DNA from: Solitalea agri
GTDB lineage: Bacteria > Bacteroidota > Bacteroidia > Sphingobacteriales > Sphingobacteriaceae
Assembly (NCBI RefSeq): GCF_023914155.1
Contig: NZ_JAMWYS010000024.1
Span: forward strand, 1 to 64,000
Length of the DNA: 64,000 nt
Direction: 5' to 3'
Below the pieces are notes generated by a model that was not told where the DNA came from, ran no database searches, and saw nothing but the letters and a program-made list of their open reading frames with translations. The position numbers and the translations under genes are program-made. Below, piece by piece: positions 22,750-30,705 of the stretch. Position 1 is the stretch's first letter, and each line of letters begins with the position of its first letter.

Positions 22750-23160
22750 AGAGCGAAAATTTAGATAGAGACAGAATATCGTTTACATACTTAGTATCAA
22801 TTCCAGCTAAAACCTCATCATACTTGTGTACGTATCTGATTATTAGATGGAAATCTTTTTATTTAAGACTAATTGTCAAACCTTGTGCCATGCAGTATTT
22901 TAAACTCAAAGCAGTGAATTTTCAACTATTAATTAATTGACGAGAAGGCATTCGTGAGTGATAAACAGGAAAAATCAAAGGCTTGACAGGGTTATTTGTA
23001 AATCTATTACTACTAATGGAAGATTGTACTTATTTCAGTACAAAAGTTGAGAAATTCATTAGTAGCAAGTGGCTGCATAATGCAGTATCTTTGCACGCTG
23101 AATTTAACCCTTATGATTATCAGGTGTGTTTTGAGATAACCGCACCATAATAAATTATTG
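22750..23160. other. Divergent intergenic region
   Basis: This 411-bp region separates two divergent genes. It holds a good plus-strand promoter at 23086-23093. No convincing minus-strand promoter box for the DUF11 gene was seen, and the ORFs here are short and unsupported. Confidence 0.45.
23086..23093 (+). promoter_or_regulatory. -7 promoter box of the thioesterase gene
   Basis: TATCTTTG followed by CAC is an exact match to the TAnnTTTG element of Bacteroidota sigma-70-type promoters. It lies 67 bp upstream of the ATG at 23161. The -33 element is not clear. Confidence 0.6.
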
Positions 23161-23679
23161 ATGAAAGCAAAAACTGCCAAAGAATCGCTTACAATTATGA
23201 ATGAATTGGTGCTGCCGAACGACACCAATCCCCTAAACAATTTAATGGGTGGCCGATTATTACATATGATGGACATTGCCGCTGCTATTGCCGCTCAAAA
23301 ACATTCGAATCGGGTGGTGGTAACTGCTTCGGTTGATAATGTTTCGTTCAGAAACCCAATTGGTTTAGGAGACGTGGTTACCATTAAATCACAGGTAACC
23401 AGGGCATTTAACTCATCAATGGAAGTAAGATTGGAAGTTTGGGCAGAGAATATTCCGAATGGAACCAAATTCAAAAGTAATGAGGCTTACTATACTTTTG
23501 TTGCAGTTGACCAAAGCGGTAAAACAATCCCGGTTCCGGAAGTTATTGCTGAAACCGAAGATGAGATTAAATACTACGATGGGGCTTTAAGAAGACGCCA
23601 ACTACGATTAATTCTAGGTGGAAAAATGAACCCTGATGACGCTACCGAACTAAAAGCGCTTTTCTTCCCTGAAGAATAA
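23161..23679 (+). CDS. Acyl-CoA thioesterase, hotdog fold
   Basis: This 172-residue cytoplasmic protein has the hotdog acyl-CoA hydrolase signature: N-D-T-N-P-LNNLMGGRLLHMMDIAA near residues 20-42, followed by SVDNVSFRNPIGLGDVV and SMEVRLEVWAE. The family hydrolyses acyl-CoA thioesters to free acid and CoA, and the Asp after the central helix is the usual catalytic residue. The ATG at 23161 is preferred over an in-frame TTG directly before it. It is a single-gene unit with its own -7 box, converging on the EVE-domain gene. Chain-length specificity cannot be read from the sequence. Confidence 0.9.
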   Translation: MKAKTAKESLTIMNELVLPNDTNPLNNLMGGRLLHMMDIAAAIAAQKHSNRVVVTASVDNVSFRNPIGLGDVVTIKSQVTRAFNSSMEVRLEVWAENIPNGTKFKSNEAYYTFVAVDQSGKTIPVPEVIAETEDEIKYYDGALRRRQLRLILGGKMNPDDATELKALFFPEE

Positions 23680-23685
23680 ATTGAA

Positions 23686-23806
23686 GTTAGAAGTAAAAAC
23701 TTAGAAGTACGAAGTGGGATTTGCGATTTTAGATTTCGGATTCCTCTTCGTTTTCCTCTAAAATCGTAAATCTGAAATCCAACTTTTACTTCATTTTACT
23801 TCTAAC
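23686..23806. repeat. Large imperfect palindrome (dispersed intergenic repeat, copy 1)
   Basis: Outer arms of 13 nt are perfect inverted copies: GTTAGAAGTAAAA (23686-23698) and TTTTACTTCTAAC (23794-23806). Inner arms of 16 nt (23718-23733 and 23757-23772) match at 15 positions. It fills the gap between the convergent thioesterase and EVE genes and could serve as a bidirectional terminator. Related sequence occurs near 26400 and 44730-44986. Confidence 0.8.
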
Positions 23807-23818
23807 TTTTTACTTTAA

Positions 23819-24226
23819 TTAGTTTTCAGCCAATTCTAAGATACGATCAAACTCTTCAGATTTTAGCGGCATTACCGACAATCGGCCTTGACGCACCAAA
23901 GCGATATCTTGTAAGCGATCATCAGCTTTAATAGTTTCTAAAGTAACTGCTTTCTTTAGCGACTGAACTGGCGATAGATCAACCACTACCCAGTTTGTAT
24001 CATCGGTTGTTGGATCCTGATAAAACTCTTTCACCACTTTTGCAATGCCAACAATTTCTTTGCCTTCATTACTGTGATAGAACATTACCAAATCACCTTC
24101 TTTCATGGCTTTTAGGTTATTCCTAGCCTGGTAGTTTCTAACACCATCCCAAAAAGTCCGGCCATCTTCATTAAACTTTTGCCAACTGTATTTAAAAGGT
24201 TCCGATTTTACTAACCAGTGATTCAT
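23819..24226 (-). CDS. EVE domain-containing protein
   Basis: The 135-residue protein is a single EVE domain: it opens HWLVKSEPFKYSWQ, then has FWDGVRNYQARNNLKAMKEG and a YHSNEGKEIVGIAKV strand. EVE domains belong to the PUA/YTH-like fold, whose aromatic cage binds modified bases in nucleic acid; they occur alone in many bacteria and also fused to restriction systems. The full-length match and standard size suggest the housekeeping type. A good -7 box (24299-24306) is present on the same strand. The modified base recognised is unknown. Confidence 0.93.
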   Translation of the reverse strand: MNHWLVKSEPFKYSWQKFNEDGRTFWDGVRNYQARNNLKAMKEGDLVMFYHSNEGKEIVGIAKVVKEFYQDPTTDDTNWVVVDLSPVQSLKKAVTLETIKADDRLQDIALVRQGRLSVMPLKSEEFDRILELAEN

Positions 24227-24617
24227 TTATTAGGTGCTTTTATAGTGTTTAAACGACTTTTTACTCTTGTTTTCATTTGTAACGACAAGAATTGGCGACA
24301 AAGATAATTTAATCGCTTACATAAAATAAAAAAGCAGTTAGTACCCTAGTGAATAGTTAATTCATATCCGGGAGGATTATGAATTAGATAATAAAAATCG
24401 ATATTCCAAATCATTTGATTATTAACAACAAAGACGATTTAGTTTTGTGGATAATGAGCATTTAATGTGGAAAATTCGGAGTTGAAAACTCTCAAAAGTC
24501 AATATCTTTACAACACATGCTGCCCTAAAAGAAGTTTCCAAGTTATTGGGATCATCGTACTTTCGGGAAGCATCGAAACATTAGGCTCAAAAATCACAGA
24601 TAACTTAATTACTGCCA
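24227..24617. other. Divergent intergenic region
   Basis: This 391-bp gap carries the EVE-gene promoter (24299-24306, minus) and a plus-strand TAGTTTTG at 24440-24447 that could drive the secreted-protein gene at 24618. No ORF or hairpin terminator was noticed. Confidence 0.45.
24299..24306 (-). promoter_or_regulatory. -7 promoter box of the EVE gene
   Basis: The minus strand reads TATCTTTG, an exact TAnnTTTG match and identical to the box at 23086. It lies 73 bp upstream of the start codon at 24226. Confidence 0.6.
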
Positions 24618-25385
24618 ATGATACTTTTTAAAAACATGCTCAAAACGGTGACCTATTGCTTTTTACTGTTTTCAATACATACCGCATACGGACAACAGAA
24701 ACTTCAGATCGATGCTGATCTGGCCGCAAACAGTCAACCATTGGAAGTAAAGCGAAAGGGTGCAAGTGCTATTGGCAAATATCAGTTCGGCGCTTATAAA
24801 ATTGTCTCGGGAAAAGCGGGATTAACAACCTCCAAGAGTAAACAAAAGTTATTTAGTGCTGAATCAGAGGCTCATTCAAAGAGAGCATTCTCTTTCGTTT
24901 TTGTAAGAAACGATAGCGATTCGGTACTAGTCAACGCCATCGTAACTTCAAAACGACACGACGTGAATTTGGATTATTTTTCTCTTCGTTTTAACTGGGA
25001 CGATCAGAAAGTTAGTGAAACTAATGACTACTTTATGGTGAATATTACTCGTCCTGGTGATTCTATTGAATGGAAAATGACAACGGCCAGCACCAGCAAA
25101 ATGAAAACCATGGGCGATATTCAATACTATGAAACAACTACTTTTAAAGGCGGTGTAACCAATGGTCTTTCTGATATTGAGATTAAGGATGTACCTATAG
25201 TCTATAAATCAGTTTTTCAAGCTCCGGTTTACGGATATCAATTCTTTCAGGGAGACAAGGCGATTGGGGCTGTGCAGCTTGGCGCAAACAATAGACTCTT
25301 TGTTTGGCTGCATAAGGATTTGGATGCTAAGGCCCAATTATCATTGGCCGCAGCAATGGCCAGTATGATGGTCAAGCAATTTTAA
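24618..25385 (+). CDS. Secreted protein of unknown function
   Basis: I do not recognise this 255-residue product. It has a signal peptide ending HTAYGQ near residue 25, with an alternative Met at residue 7 that gives a tighter signal sequence. The mature part is mixed alpha/beta with many Ser, Lys and Asp residues and no Cys, so periplasmic or outer-membrane-associated location is likely. It ends in a small Ala/Met-rich helix (AAAMASMMVKQF). No catalytic motif is visible. It stands alone between the EVE gene and the alkylation-repair pair. Confidence 0.75.
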   Translation: MILFKNMLKTVTYCFLLFSIHTAYGQQKLQIDADLAANSQPLEVKRKGASAIGKYQFGAYKIVSGKAGLTTSKSKQKLFSAESEAHSKRAFSFVFVRNDSDSVLVNAIVTSKRHDVNLDYFSLRFNWDDQKVSETNDYFMVNITRPGDSIEWKMTTASTSKMKTMGDIQYYETTTFKGGVTNGLSDIEIKDVPIVYKSVFQAPVYGYQFFQGDKAIGAVQLGANNRLFVWLHKDLDAKAQLSLAAAMASMMVKQF

Positions 25386-25489
25386 AACTTAAAGCAACTC
25401 TGATTTCATAGCCAATATTTTTTAAAAATCTCCAACTATTCTCAATAAAACATAGCAAGTTTCGGGTAGCGAAAGGTTAATTTCATTTC

Positions 25490-25497
25490 TACATTTG
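25490..25497 (+). promoter_or_regulatory. -7 promoter box of the ada-like gene
   Basis: TACATTTG matches TAnnTTTG exactly and ends 24 bp before the ATG at 25522. Its position argues that the in-frame TTG at 25495 lies inside the promoter and is not the start codon. Confidence 0.6.
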
Positions 25498-25521
25498 CTA
25501 TTAACCTACATAGTTAATGAG

Positions 25522-26388
25522 ATGAAAGAACAAGATGCTATTAATTTCAACCGCGTGGCCGAGGCTATTGAGTATATGCAGCAAAACTTTAAAACTCAAC
25601 CTCAGCTCTACGAAGTTGCCGAACAAGTGAACATAAGTCCTTTTCACTTTCAGCGCATATTTACTGAATGGGCAGGAACAAGTCCGAAGAAATTTTTGCA
25701 ATACATCAGTATAGAACATGCAAAAAAGATCTTAAAGGAAAATCAGGCAAATTTATTTGAAACAGCCATTGAAACAGGTTTGTCAGGCATCGGTAGATTA
25801 CATGATCTGTTCATTAACATTGAAGGAATGACTCCCGGTGAATATAAAAATGGAGGTGAAAATCTGCGAATTAATTACAGTTTTGCCGAAACGCCTTTCG
25901 GAACCGTTATTATAGCCTCTACCCTAAAAGGCATATGTTATACCGCTTTTGCTGATGAGCATCAATTAGCTATTGAAGAGTTGAAAAAAAACTTTCCAAA
26001 TGCCGATTACCATCAATTAACCGACAAATTTCAGCAAGATGCATTGCTTATTTTCAAACGCGACTGGAGTGAGTTGGCAAAAATTAAACTTCATTTAAAA
26101 GGCACTCCTTTTCAACTTAAAGTGTGGGAAACGCTGCTGAAAATACCTTATGGCAAAGTTTCAACCTATGCCACCATTGCCGGAAAGATCGATAATCCGA
26201 AAGCATCAAGAGCAGTAGGCAGTGCTGTTGGAGATAACCCTGTAGCCTTCTTAATTCCTTGCCATCGGGTAATTCAATCAACGGGGGTATTTGGACAATA
26301 CCATTGGGGTAGCTTGCGCAAAACAGCTATGATTGGCTGGGAGGCTGCTCAAATTGAACTTGAACCAACTATTAAAAGTGAAAACTAA
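25522..26388 (+). CDS. ada: AraC-type regulator / methylated-DNA-protein cysteine methyltransferase (Ada-like)
   Basis: This 288-residue bifunctional protein joins an AraC-type HTH region (about residues 8-100, with VNISPFHFQRIFTEWAGTSP and the second helix near GMTPGEY) to an MGMT domain. The methyl-acceptor Cys lies in PCHRVI near residue 250, preceded by YGKVSTYATIAG and NPVAFLIP. The domain transfers O6-alkyl groups from guanine to its own Cys. The N-terminal zinc domain of E. coli Ada, which carries the methylphosphotriester-sensing Cys, is absent; this short form is common in Bacteroidota. The ATG at 25522 is chosen because a -7 box overlaps the longer TTG start. An AlkB-family gene follows, so the two probably form an alkylation-damage response. 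Confidence 0.92.
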   Translation: MKEQDAINFNRVAEAIEYMQQNFKTQPQLYEVAEQVNISPFHFQRIFTEWAGTSPKKFLQYISIEHAKKILKENQANLFETAIETGLSGIGRLHDLFINIEGMTPGEYKNGGENLRINYSFAETPFGTVIIASTLKGICYTAFADEHQLAIEELKKNFPNADYHQLTDKFQQDALLIFKRDWSELAKIKLHLKGTPFQLKVWETLLKIPYGKVSTYATIAGKIDNPKASRAVGSAVGDNPVAFLIPCHRVIQSTGVFGQYHWGSLRKTAMIGWEAAQIELEPTIKSEN

Positions 26389-26394
26389 TTAAAG

Positions 26395-26465
26395 TACGAA
26401 GTTAAAAGTACAAAGTACAAATGCCCCCTCATTGGTAGTCTTATCCTTTGTACTTCTTACTTTCT
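26395..26465. repeat. Dispersed intergenic palindromic repeat, copy 2
   Basis: AAGTACAAAG (26406-26415) is exactly inverted as CTTTGTACTT (26446-26455), within longer A/G-rich and T/C-rich arms built from the same GAAGTxxAAAGTAC words as the palindromes at 23686 and 44731. It lies between the ada-like and alkB-like genes. Confidence 0.7.
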
Positions 26466-26513
26466 ACTTTATTTTTTTCTTCAATTCAGAAAAGGAATAT
26501 AAAAACTGGAAGA

Positions 26514-27131
26514 ATGGATCTGTTTGGGAATAGCATCACGAAAGAAGATAACCTCCTGCCCTATGATGGTATTGTTAATTACTTTGGAAAGATATTATCC
26601 TTAAATAAAGCTCATCAATATTTTATCGATCTGCTGACTACAGTTGAATGGAAAAACGATGAGGCGATTATCTATGGAAAACACATAATAACTAAGAGAA
26701 AAGCTGCCTGGTATGGAGATGCTGACTACGAATACACCTATTCAAACACGACGAAAAAAGCTTTACCGTGGACAAAAGAACTTTGGGAGCTTAAACTTCT
26801 TACCCAAACACTATCTGGCACAAAATTCAATTCATGCCTTTTAAATTTATACCATAATGGTGATGAAGGTATGGCCTGGCATAGCGATGATGAAAAATCG
26901 CTAGGTTTAGATACTGTTATAGCCTCTATCAGTTTGGGAGCCGAACGCAAATTTTCATTTAAACACAAACAAACCAAAGAAACCGTTTCTCTAAATCTGG
27001 AATCCGGCAGTTTATTAATCATGAAAGGTACTACTCAAACCCATTGGCTGCACAGTTTACCAAAAACTAAAAAAGTAAAGACGCCTCGCGTAAACCTTAC
27101 TTTCAGAACTATTGTTGATCAACAAACCTGA
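26514..27131 (+). CDS. AlkB family Fe(II)/2-oxoglutarate-dependent dioxygenase
   Basis: The 205-residue protein has the AlkB catalytic core: an HNGDEGMAWHSDDE segment giving the iron-binding H-x-D, a distal His in THWLHSLPK, and the 2-oxoglutarate-binding Arg in PRVNLTFR. AlkB-type enzymes oxidatively remove N-methyl lesions (1meA, 3meC) from DNA or RNA. The size and the LGAERKFSFKHK strand fit the short ALKBH2/3-like group. I chose the ATG at 26514; the longer TTG start at 26448 lies inside an intergenic palindrome. It follows the ada-like gene by 125 bp, supporting a joint role in alkylation repair. Confidence 0.92.
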   Translation: MDLFGNSITKEDNLLPYDGIVNYFGKILSLNKAHQYFIDLLTTVEWKNDEAIIYGKHIITKRKAAWYGDADYEYTYSNTTKKALPWTKELWELKLLTQTLSGTKFNSCLLNLYHNGDEGMAWHSDDEKSLGLDTVIASISLGAERKFSFKHKQTKETVSLNLESGSLLIMKGTTQTHWLHSLPKTKKVKTPRVNLTFRTIVDQQT

Positions 27132-27329
27132 ATTAGTTAAAAATCAGCGATTAAAATCACATTAAGGCATCTTCATCGCTAAATGAACCTACTGAATAAT
27201 CCACGCCTATAACTGTAACAATTAATTTATATTCCACCCTTTCTATCTGTAACAGCTAATTTATAGAATAACAATCGCCAAAATTATACCTTCGAGATAG
27301 ACTAACTATACTTACTATCCAATTTATCA

Positions 27330-28514
27330 ATGAAAAAACTAGTTATTATTCTACTGCTTACCGGACTACAATTGAGCAGTATGGCTCAAACACAGGTTTG
27401 GAAATTTAAAACCAAAGACAAGATTGTTAGCGCCGCCGCCATTACTGAGACTATGATTTTGTTTGGAAGCCAGGATGGCTTTCTTTATGCAATTAATAAA
27501 GGTATTGGTAAAGAACTATGGAAATTCAAAACTCAAGGTGAGGTGAGATCGACCCCCAAAGTTGAAAAAGGCAAAGTATTCTTTAACAGCACCAATGGTA
27601 ATGTTTACGCATTAAATGTAAATACCGGCGAATTGATATGGAAGTTTACTACCGAAGGAGAAAAGCAAGTCGACATGTGGGACTATTACCTTTCTTCGCC
27701 AAAAACAGTTGACAACCTGTTAATTGTAGGCTCGGGAGATCAGCAGGTTTATGCCCTCGATCAAACATCTGGTGCAAAAGTTTGGTCCTACAAGACCGAT
27801 GGCGTAGTGCATGCAGACCCATTAATCTACAATCAAAAGGTATATATCGGTAGCTTCGATGGCAATTTTTATGCGCTGGATGCAAAAACTGGTGCATTGA
27901 AATGGAAGTTTAAAACAATCGGCGACGCTTATTTCCCTAAAGGCGAAATACAAAACGGAGCTTCCATTGCAAACGACATGATTTATTTCGGATCAAGAGA
28001 TTATAATGTGTATGCCTTAAACCCAGAAACTGGAACCGGTATGTGGAATATGAAAGAGCGAGGCAGCTGGGTAATCGCCACGCCTGCACAGTCAGATAAG
28101 CTTACGTTCTTCGGAACTTCCGACACCCATTCATTTTACTGCTTAGATGCCTATTCAAGTGATATAAAATGGAAATTGCCATTGAATGAGCGTGTGTATG
28201 GGCAGGCTGCTTTTTATGAAAACCTGGTATTATTTGGATGTTTTAACGGTAAACTCTATGCCGTAGAAAAACAGACCGGCAAACTTTTCTGGGAGTTTCA
28301 AACACAAGCCAGCAAACAAAACTGGAGCACCATTTATGATGATAAAGGGCACTTTCTGCCTACGTTTCACTACTATGGAAATGATATGTCAGTAACTGTA
28401 AAAGGAGAAAAACAAGTAATGGATTTAGGAAGTATATTGGGTTCGCCAATTATTGAGCGAAATATAGTTTACTTTGGAAGCGCGGATGGTTATTTTTACG
28501 CCGTTAGAATTTAA
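27330..28514 (+). CDS. PQQ-like beta-propeller repeat protein
   Basis: This 394-residue exported protein has a signal peptide (residues 1-19, ending SMAQ) and about seven PQQ-like blades, each with a strand like GxxYALNxxTGxxxWKFKT (for example YALDQTSGAKVWSYKT and YALDAKTGALKWKFKT). The fold is that of BamB and quinoprotein propellers, but no quinoprotein active-site motif is evident, so I read it as a periplasmic scaffold or binding protein and not an enzyme. The next gene starts 7 bp after the stop, and the quinone oxidoreductase gene follows, suggesting a three-gene transcript. Confidence 0.85.
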   Translation: MKKLVIILLLTGLQLSSMAQTQVWKFKTKDKIVSAAAITETMILFGSQDGFLYAINKGIGKELWKFKTQGEVRSTPKVEKGKVFFNSTNGNVYALNVNTGELIWKFTTEGEKQVDMWDYYLSSPKTVDNLLIVGSGDQQVYALDQTSGAKVWSYKTDGVVHADPLIYNQKVYIGSFDGNFYALDAKTGALKWKFKTIGDAYFPKGEIQNGASIANDMIYFGSRDYNVYALNPETGTGMWNMKERGSWVIATPAQSDKLTFFGTSDTHSFYCLDAYSSDIKWKLPLNERVYGQAAFYENLVLFGCFNGKLYAVEKQTGKLFWEFQTQASKQNWSTIYDDKGHFLPTFHYYGNDMSVTVKGEKQVMDLGSILGSPIIERNIVYFGSADGYFYAVRI

Positions 28515-28521
28515 TTTTTTT

Positions 28522-29271
28522 ATGAAAAAGTGTTTGTTATTAATTACTCTGTTTATTTCTTCGTTGAATGTTTTTGCCGATTGTGCTAAAAATGAATTAA
28601 CGTTTTGGCCAAAGCAACATTCTGTTAACGCTAACAGCTTGTTTTTAATAACAGCCATTGGCAATAAAACCGAAGTTCTTGATGGACTGAACAATTTATA
28701 TGTGATCTATCTTCAATCGGGAAAAGAAAAAGTTAAGCTAATTGTAAAGGAAACCTATACAGGTGACCTAGCGATGAAACAATCACTGCTTGCATTAGAG
28801 CATGACTTAACGCCCGGCAAAACCTATGAGTTGAAAATCGATTTCAATCCGAAAATAAAACCGGCGGCATTTAAAAATACCACGCTTGATAAAAAAGCAA
28901 TCACAGCTAAATGGTCCGTTAGGTCATTGCCGGACACTATTGCTCCTGTTTGGATTGCGAAACCTAAACTTTTGGAGCGCTCATCATTTGAAGCTGAACA
29001 AAGTGCTTCATCAACAGTTCGTTTAAATACAACGATAGAAGAGAGTTCCGAATATTTAATTAAAACCTCATTGGTGAATACCAAAACCGGAAAGGCTACT
29101 ACCTTTTACCTTTTACCCGTAAACCACCAAATTAGAATTGGTCACAACGAATGTTATGGTGAATTTGTTTTCGGTGAAATGGACGACTGTGAAGTAACAT
29201 TCGCCTTAGTTGATGAATCGGGCAATATTACAGCCTGGGATGAGGATCCTATAAAATTAATAAAACCCTGA
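28522..29271 (+). CDS. Secreted protein of unknown function
   Basis: I do not recognise this 249-residue protein. It has a signal peptide (MKKCLLLITLFISSLNVFA) and four Cys in the mature part (one near its N-terminus, two near HNECYGEF and DDCEV), which could form disulfides. Beta-strand-rich sequence suggests two Ig-like or fibronectin-like domains. The ATG at 28522 is chosen because the longer frame overlaps the PQQ-like gene and lacks a signal peptide. It lies 7 bp after that gene and 4 bp before the quinone oxidoreductase gene. Confidence 0.75.
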   Translation: MKKCLLLITLFISSLNVFADCAKNELTFWPKQHSVNANSLFLITAIGNKTEVLDGLNNLYVIYLQSGKEKVKLIVKETYTGDLAMKQSLLALEHDLTPGKTYELKIDFNPKIKPAAFKNTTLDKKAITAKWSVRSLPDTIAPVWIAKPKLLERSSFEAEQSASSTVRLNTTIEESSEYLIKTSLVNTKTGKATTFYLLPVNHQIRIGHNECYGEFVFGEMDDCEVTFALVDESGNITAWDEDPIKLIKP

Positions 29272-29275
29272 TTTT

Positions 29276-30262
29276 ATGAAAGCAGTTATCATTACTCAAC
29301 CAGGAGGCCCTGAAGTTTTGCAGGTACAAGAACGTCCCCTCCCCATTATAAAAGATGATGAGGTGTTGGTAAAAGTAATGGCTGCCGGAATAAACAGGCC
29401 TGACGTGGCACAACGATCCGGAAGATATCCTGCTCCGGCAGGAGCTCCGGTTGATATTCCGGGTTTAGAACTCGCCGGAACCATAACGCAAATTGGCGCA
29501 CATGTTAAAAATCTTGCAATAGGTGATAACATTTGCGCCCTTGTTGCGGGTGGCGCTTATGCCGAATATTGTGCAGTGCCAGCTGAATTATGCCTTCCCC
29601 TTCCTGAAGGCCTTTCAATGGCCGAAGCTGCATCACTACCCGAAACCTTTTTCACCGTTTGGAGCAATGTTTTTGACCGGGGAAATCTAAAAAGTGTTGA
29701 AAGTCTTTTAGTACATGGTGGTAGCAGCGGTATTGGAACGGCAGCTATACAGATGGCCAAAGCGCTCGGAAGCATTGTTTATACTACCGCTGGAACTAAA
29801 GAAAAGTGCGACTATTGTGAAGCCCTCGGAGCCGACAAATGCATAAATTATAAAACCGACGATTTCGAAAAGGAAATCATGCAATTGACACAAGGAAAAG
29901 GTGTTGATGTAATTTTGGACATGGTTGGAGGCACGTATATCAGCAAAAACATTAACTCATTAGCTGATGATGGTCGTTTGGTTTTTATAAACGCCATGAA
30001 AGGTTTTAAGGCAGAAGTAGATTTTCTGAAAGTAATGCAAAAACGCTTAGTAATTACCGGAAGTACACTTCGTCCGCGGCCAAATTCATTTAAAGCTGAC
30101 ATTGCCAATAACCTAAAGCAACATATCTGGCCATTGATCGAGTATGGAAAAATCAAACCTATTATCTACGAAACATTTTCAATGGAAGATGCTTCTAAAG
30201 CCCACGAATTGATGGAAAGCAGTGAGCACATGGGTAAAATTATTTTAAAAATGGATAGTTAA
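29276..30262 (+). CDS. NAD(P)H-quinone oxidoreductase, PIG3/MDR family
   Basis: The 328-residue cytoplasmic enzyme is a zinc-free medium-chain dehydrogenase/reductase. It opens MKAVIITQPGGPEVLQV, with NRPDVAQRSGRYPAPAGAP and an IPGLELAG motif in the GroES-like domain. The Rossmann domain has VHGGSSGIGTAAIQMAKALG near residues 142-161, and the zinc-ligand cysteines of alcohol dehydrogenases are missing. Members reduce quinones with NADPH. Its stop codon overlaps that of the convergent cNMP-binding gene inside a shared TTAA. Confidence 0.92.
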   Translation: MKAVIITQPGGPEVLQVQERPLPIIKDDEVLVKVMAAGINRPDVAQRSGRYPAPAGAPVDIPGLELAGTITQIGAHVKNLAIGDNICALVAGGAYAEYCAVPAELCLPLPEGLSMAEAASLPETFFTVWSNVFDRGNLKSVESLLVHGGSSGIGTAAIQMAKALGSIVYTTAGTKEKCDYCEALGADKCINYKTDDFEKEIMQLTQGKGVDVILDMVGGTYISKNINSLADDGRLVFINAMKGFKAEVDFLKVMQKRLVITGSTLRPRPNSFKADIANNLKQHIWPLIEYGKIKPIIYETFSMEDASKAHELMESSEHMGKIILKMDS

Positions 30263-30699
30263 CTCATTACTTTTTTCATCTCTATAGTTACTCGATCTTG
30301 CTCTCGCAAACGTTTACAAAGTGTCCGCATTATGCCTTTTAAAATGTCGGTATTGGTGGCAATTACATCATAAAAGGCTTCTTGTTCAATTTTAAGCAAA
30401 ACACAATCTGCTAAGGTGGTTACACTGGCAGATCGCGACTCGGTATCGAGTAATGAAAGTTCGCCGAAAATTTCATTTTCGCCCAAGGTCACAATTTCAT
30501 GCCCTTCATCATGTATCAACACTTTACCCGAATAAATAAAGTACATGCAATTTCCCTTATCTCCTTTACTAAAAATCAGCACATCTTTATCAAATGAGCA
30601 TTCTTCGCAAATGGATGCAATTTCAACCAGATCGGTTTCGCGTGAATTTTTAAATATTTCCGAATTCTTTAACAGTAGTACCTTTTCTATGATCAGCAT
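30259..30699 (-). CDS. Cyclic nucleotide-binding domain protein
   Basis: This 146-residue protein is essentially one cNMP-binding domain: FSKGDKGNCMYFIYSGKVLIH near residues 42-62, and the phosphate-binding-cassette region GENEIFGELSLLDTESRSASV near residues 74-94, with the Glu and Arg expected for cAMP contact (GEL...RSA). No DNA-binding HTH follows, so it is not a Crp-type transcription factor. It starts 6 bp after the transporter-HEAT gene, so it is probably the regulatory part of that system. In related Bacteroidota proteins the cNMP domain is, to my recollection, often fused to the C-terminus of the transporter; here it is separate. Confidence 0.88.
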   Translation of the reverse strand: MLIIEKVLLLKNSEIFKNSRETDLVEIASICEECSFDKDVLIFSKGDKGNCMYFIYSGKVLIHDEGHEIVTLGENEIFGELSLLDTESRSASVTTLADCVLLKIEQEAFYDVIATNTDILKGIMRTLCKRLREQDRVTIEMKKVMS

Positions 30700-30705
30700 G
30701 AAAAA

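Noticed and set aside
23013-23276. Minus-strand 87-codon ORF
   Set aside because: It overlaps the thioesterase gene and its promoter on the opposite strand and resembles no protein.
25495-25521. TTG start extending the ada-like protein by 9 residues
   Set aside because: The TTG is inside an exact -7 box, and the ATG at 25522 gives the standard family length.
26448-26513. TTG start extending the AlkB-like protein by 22 residues
   Set aside because: The extension lies in an intergenic palindrome and is hydrophobic and unlike the family N-terminus.
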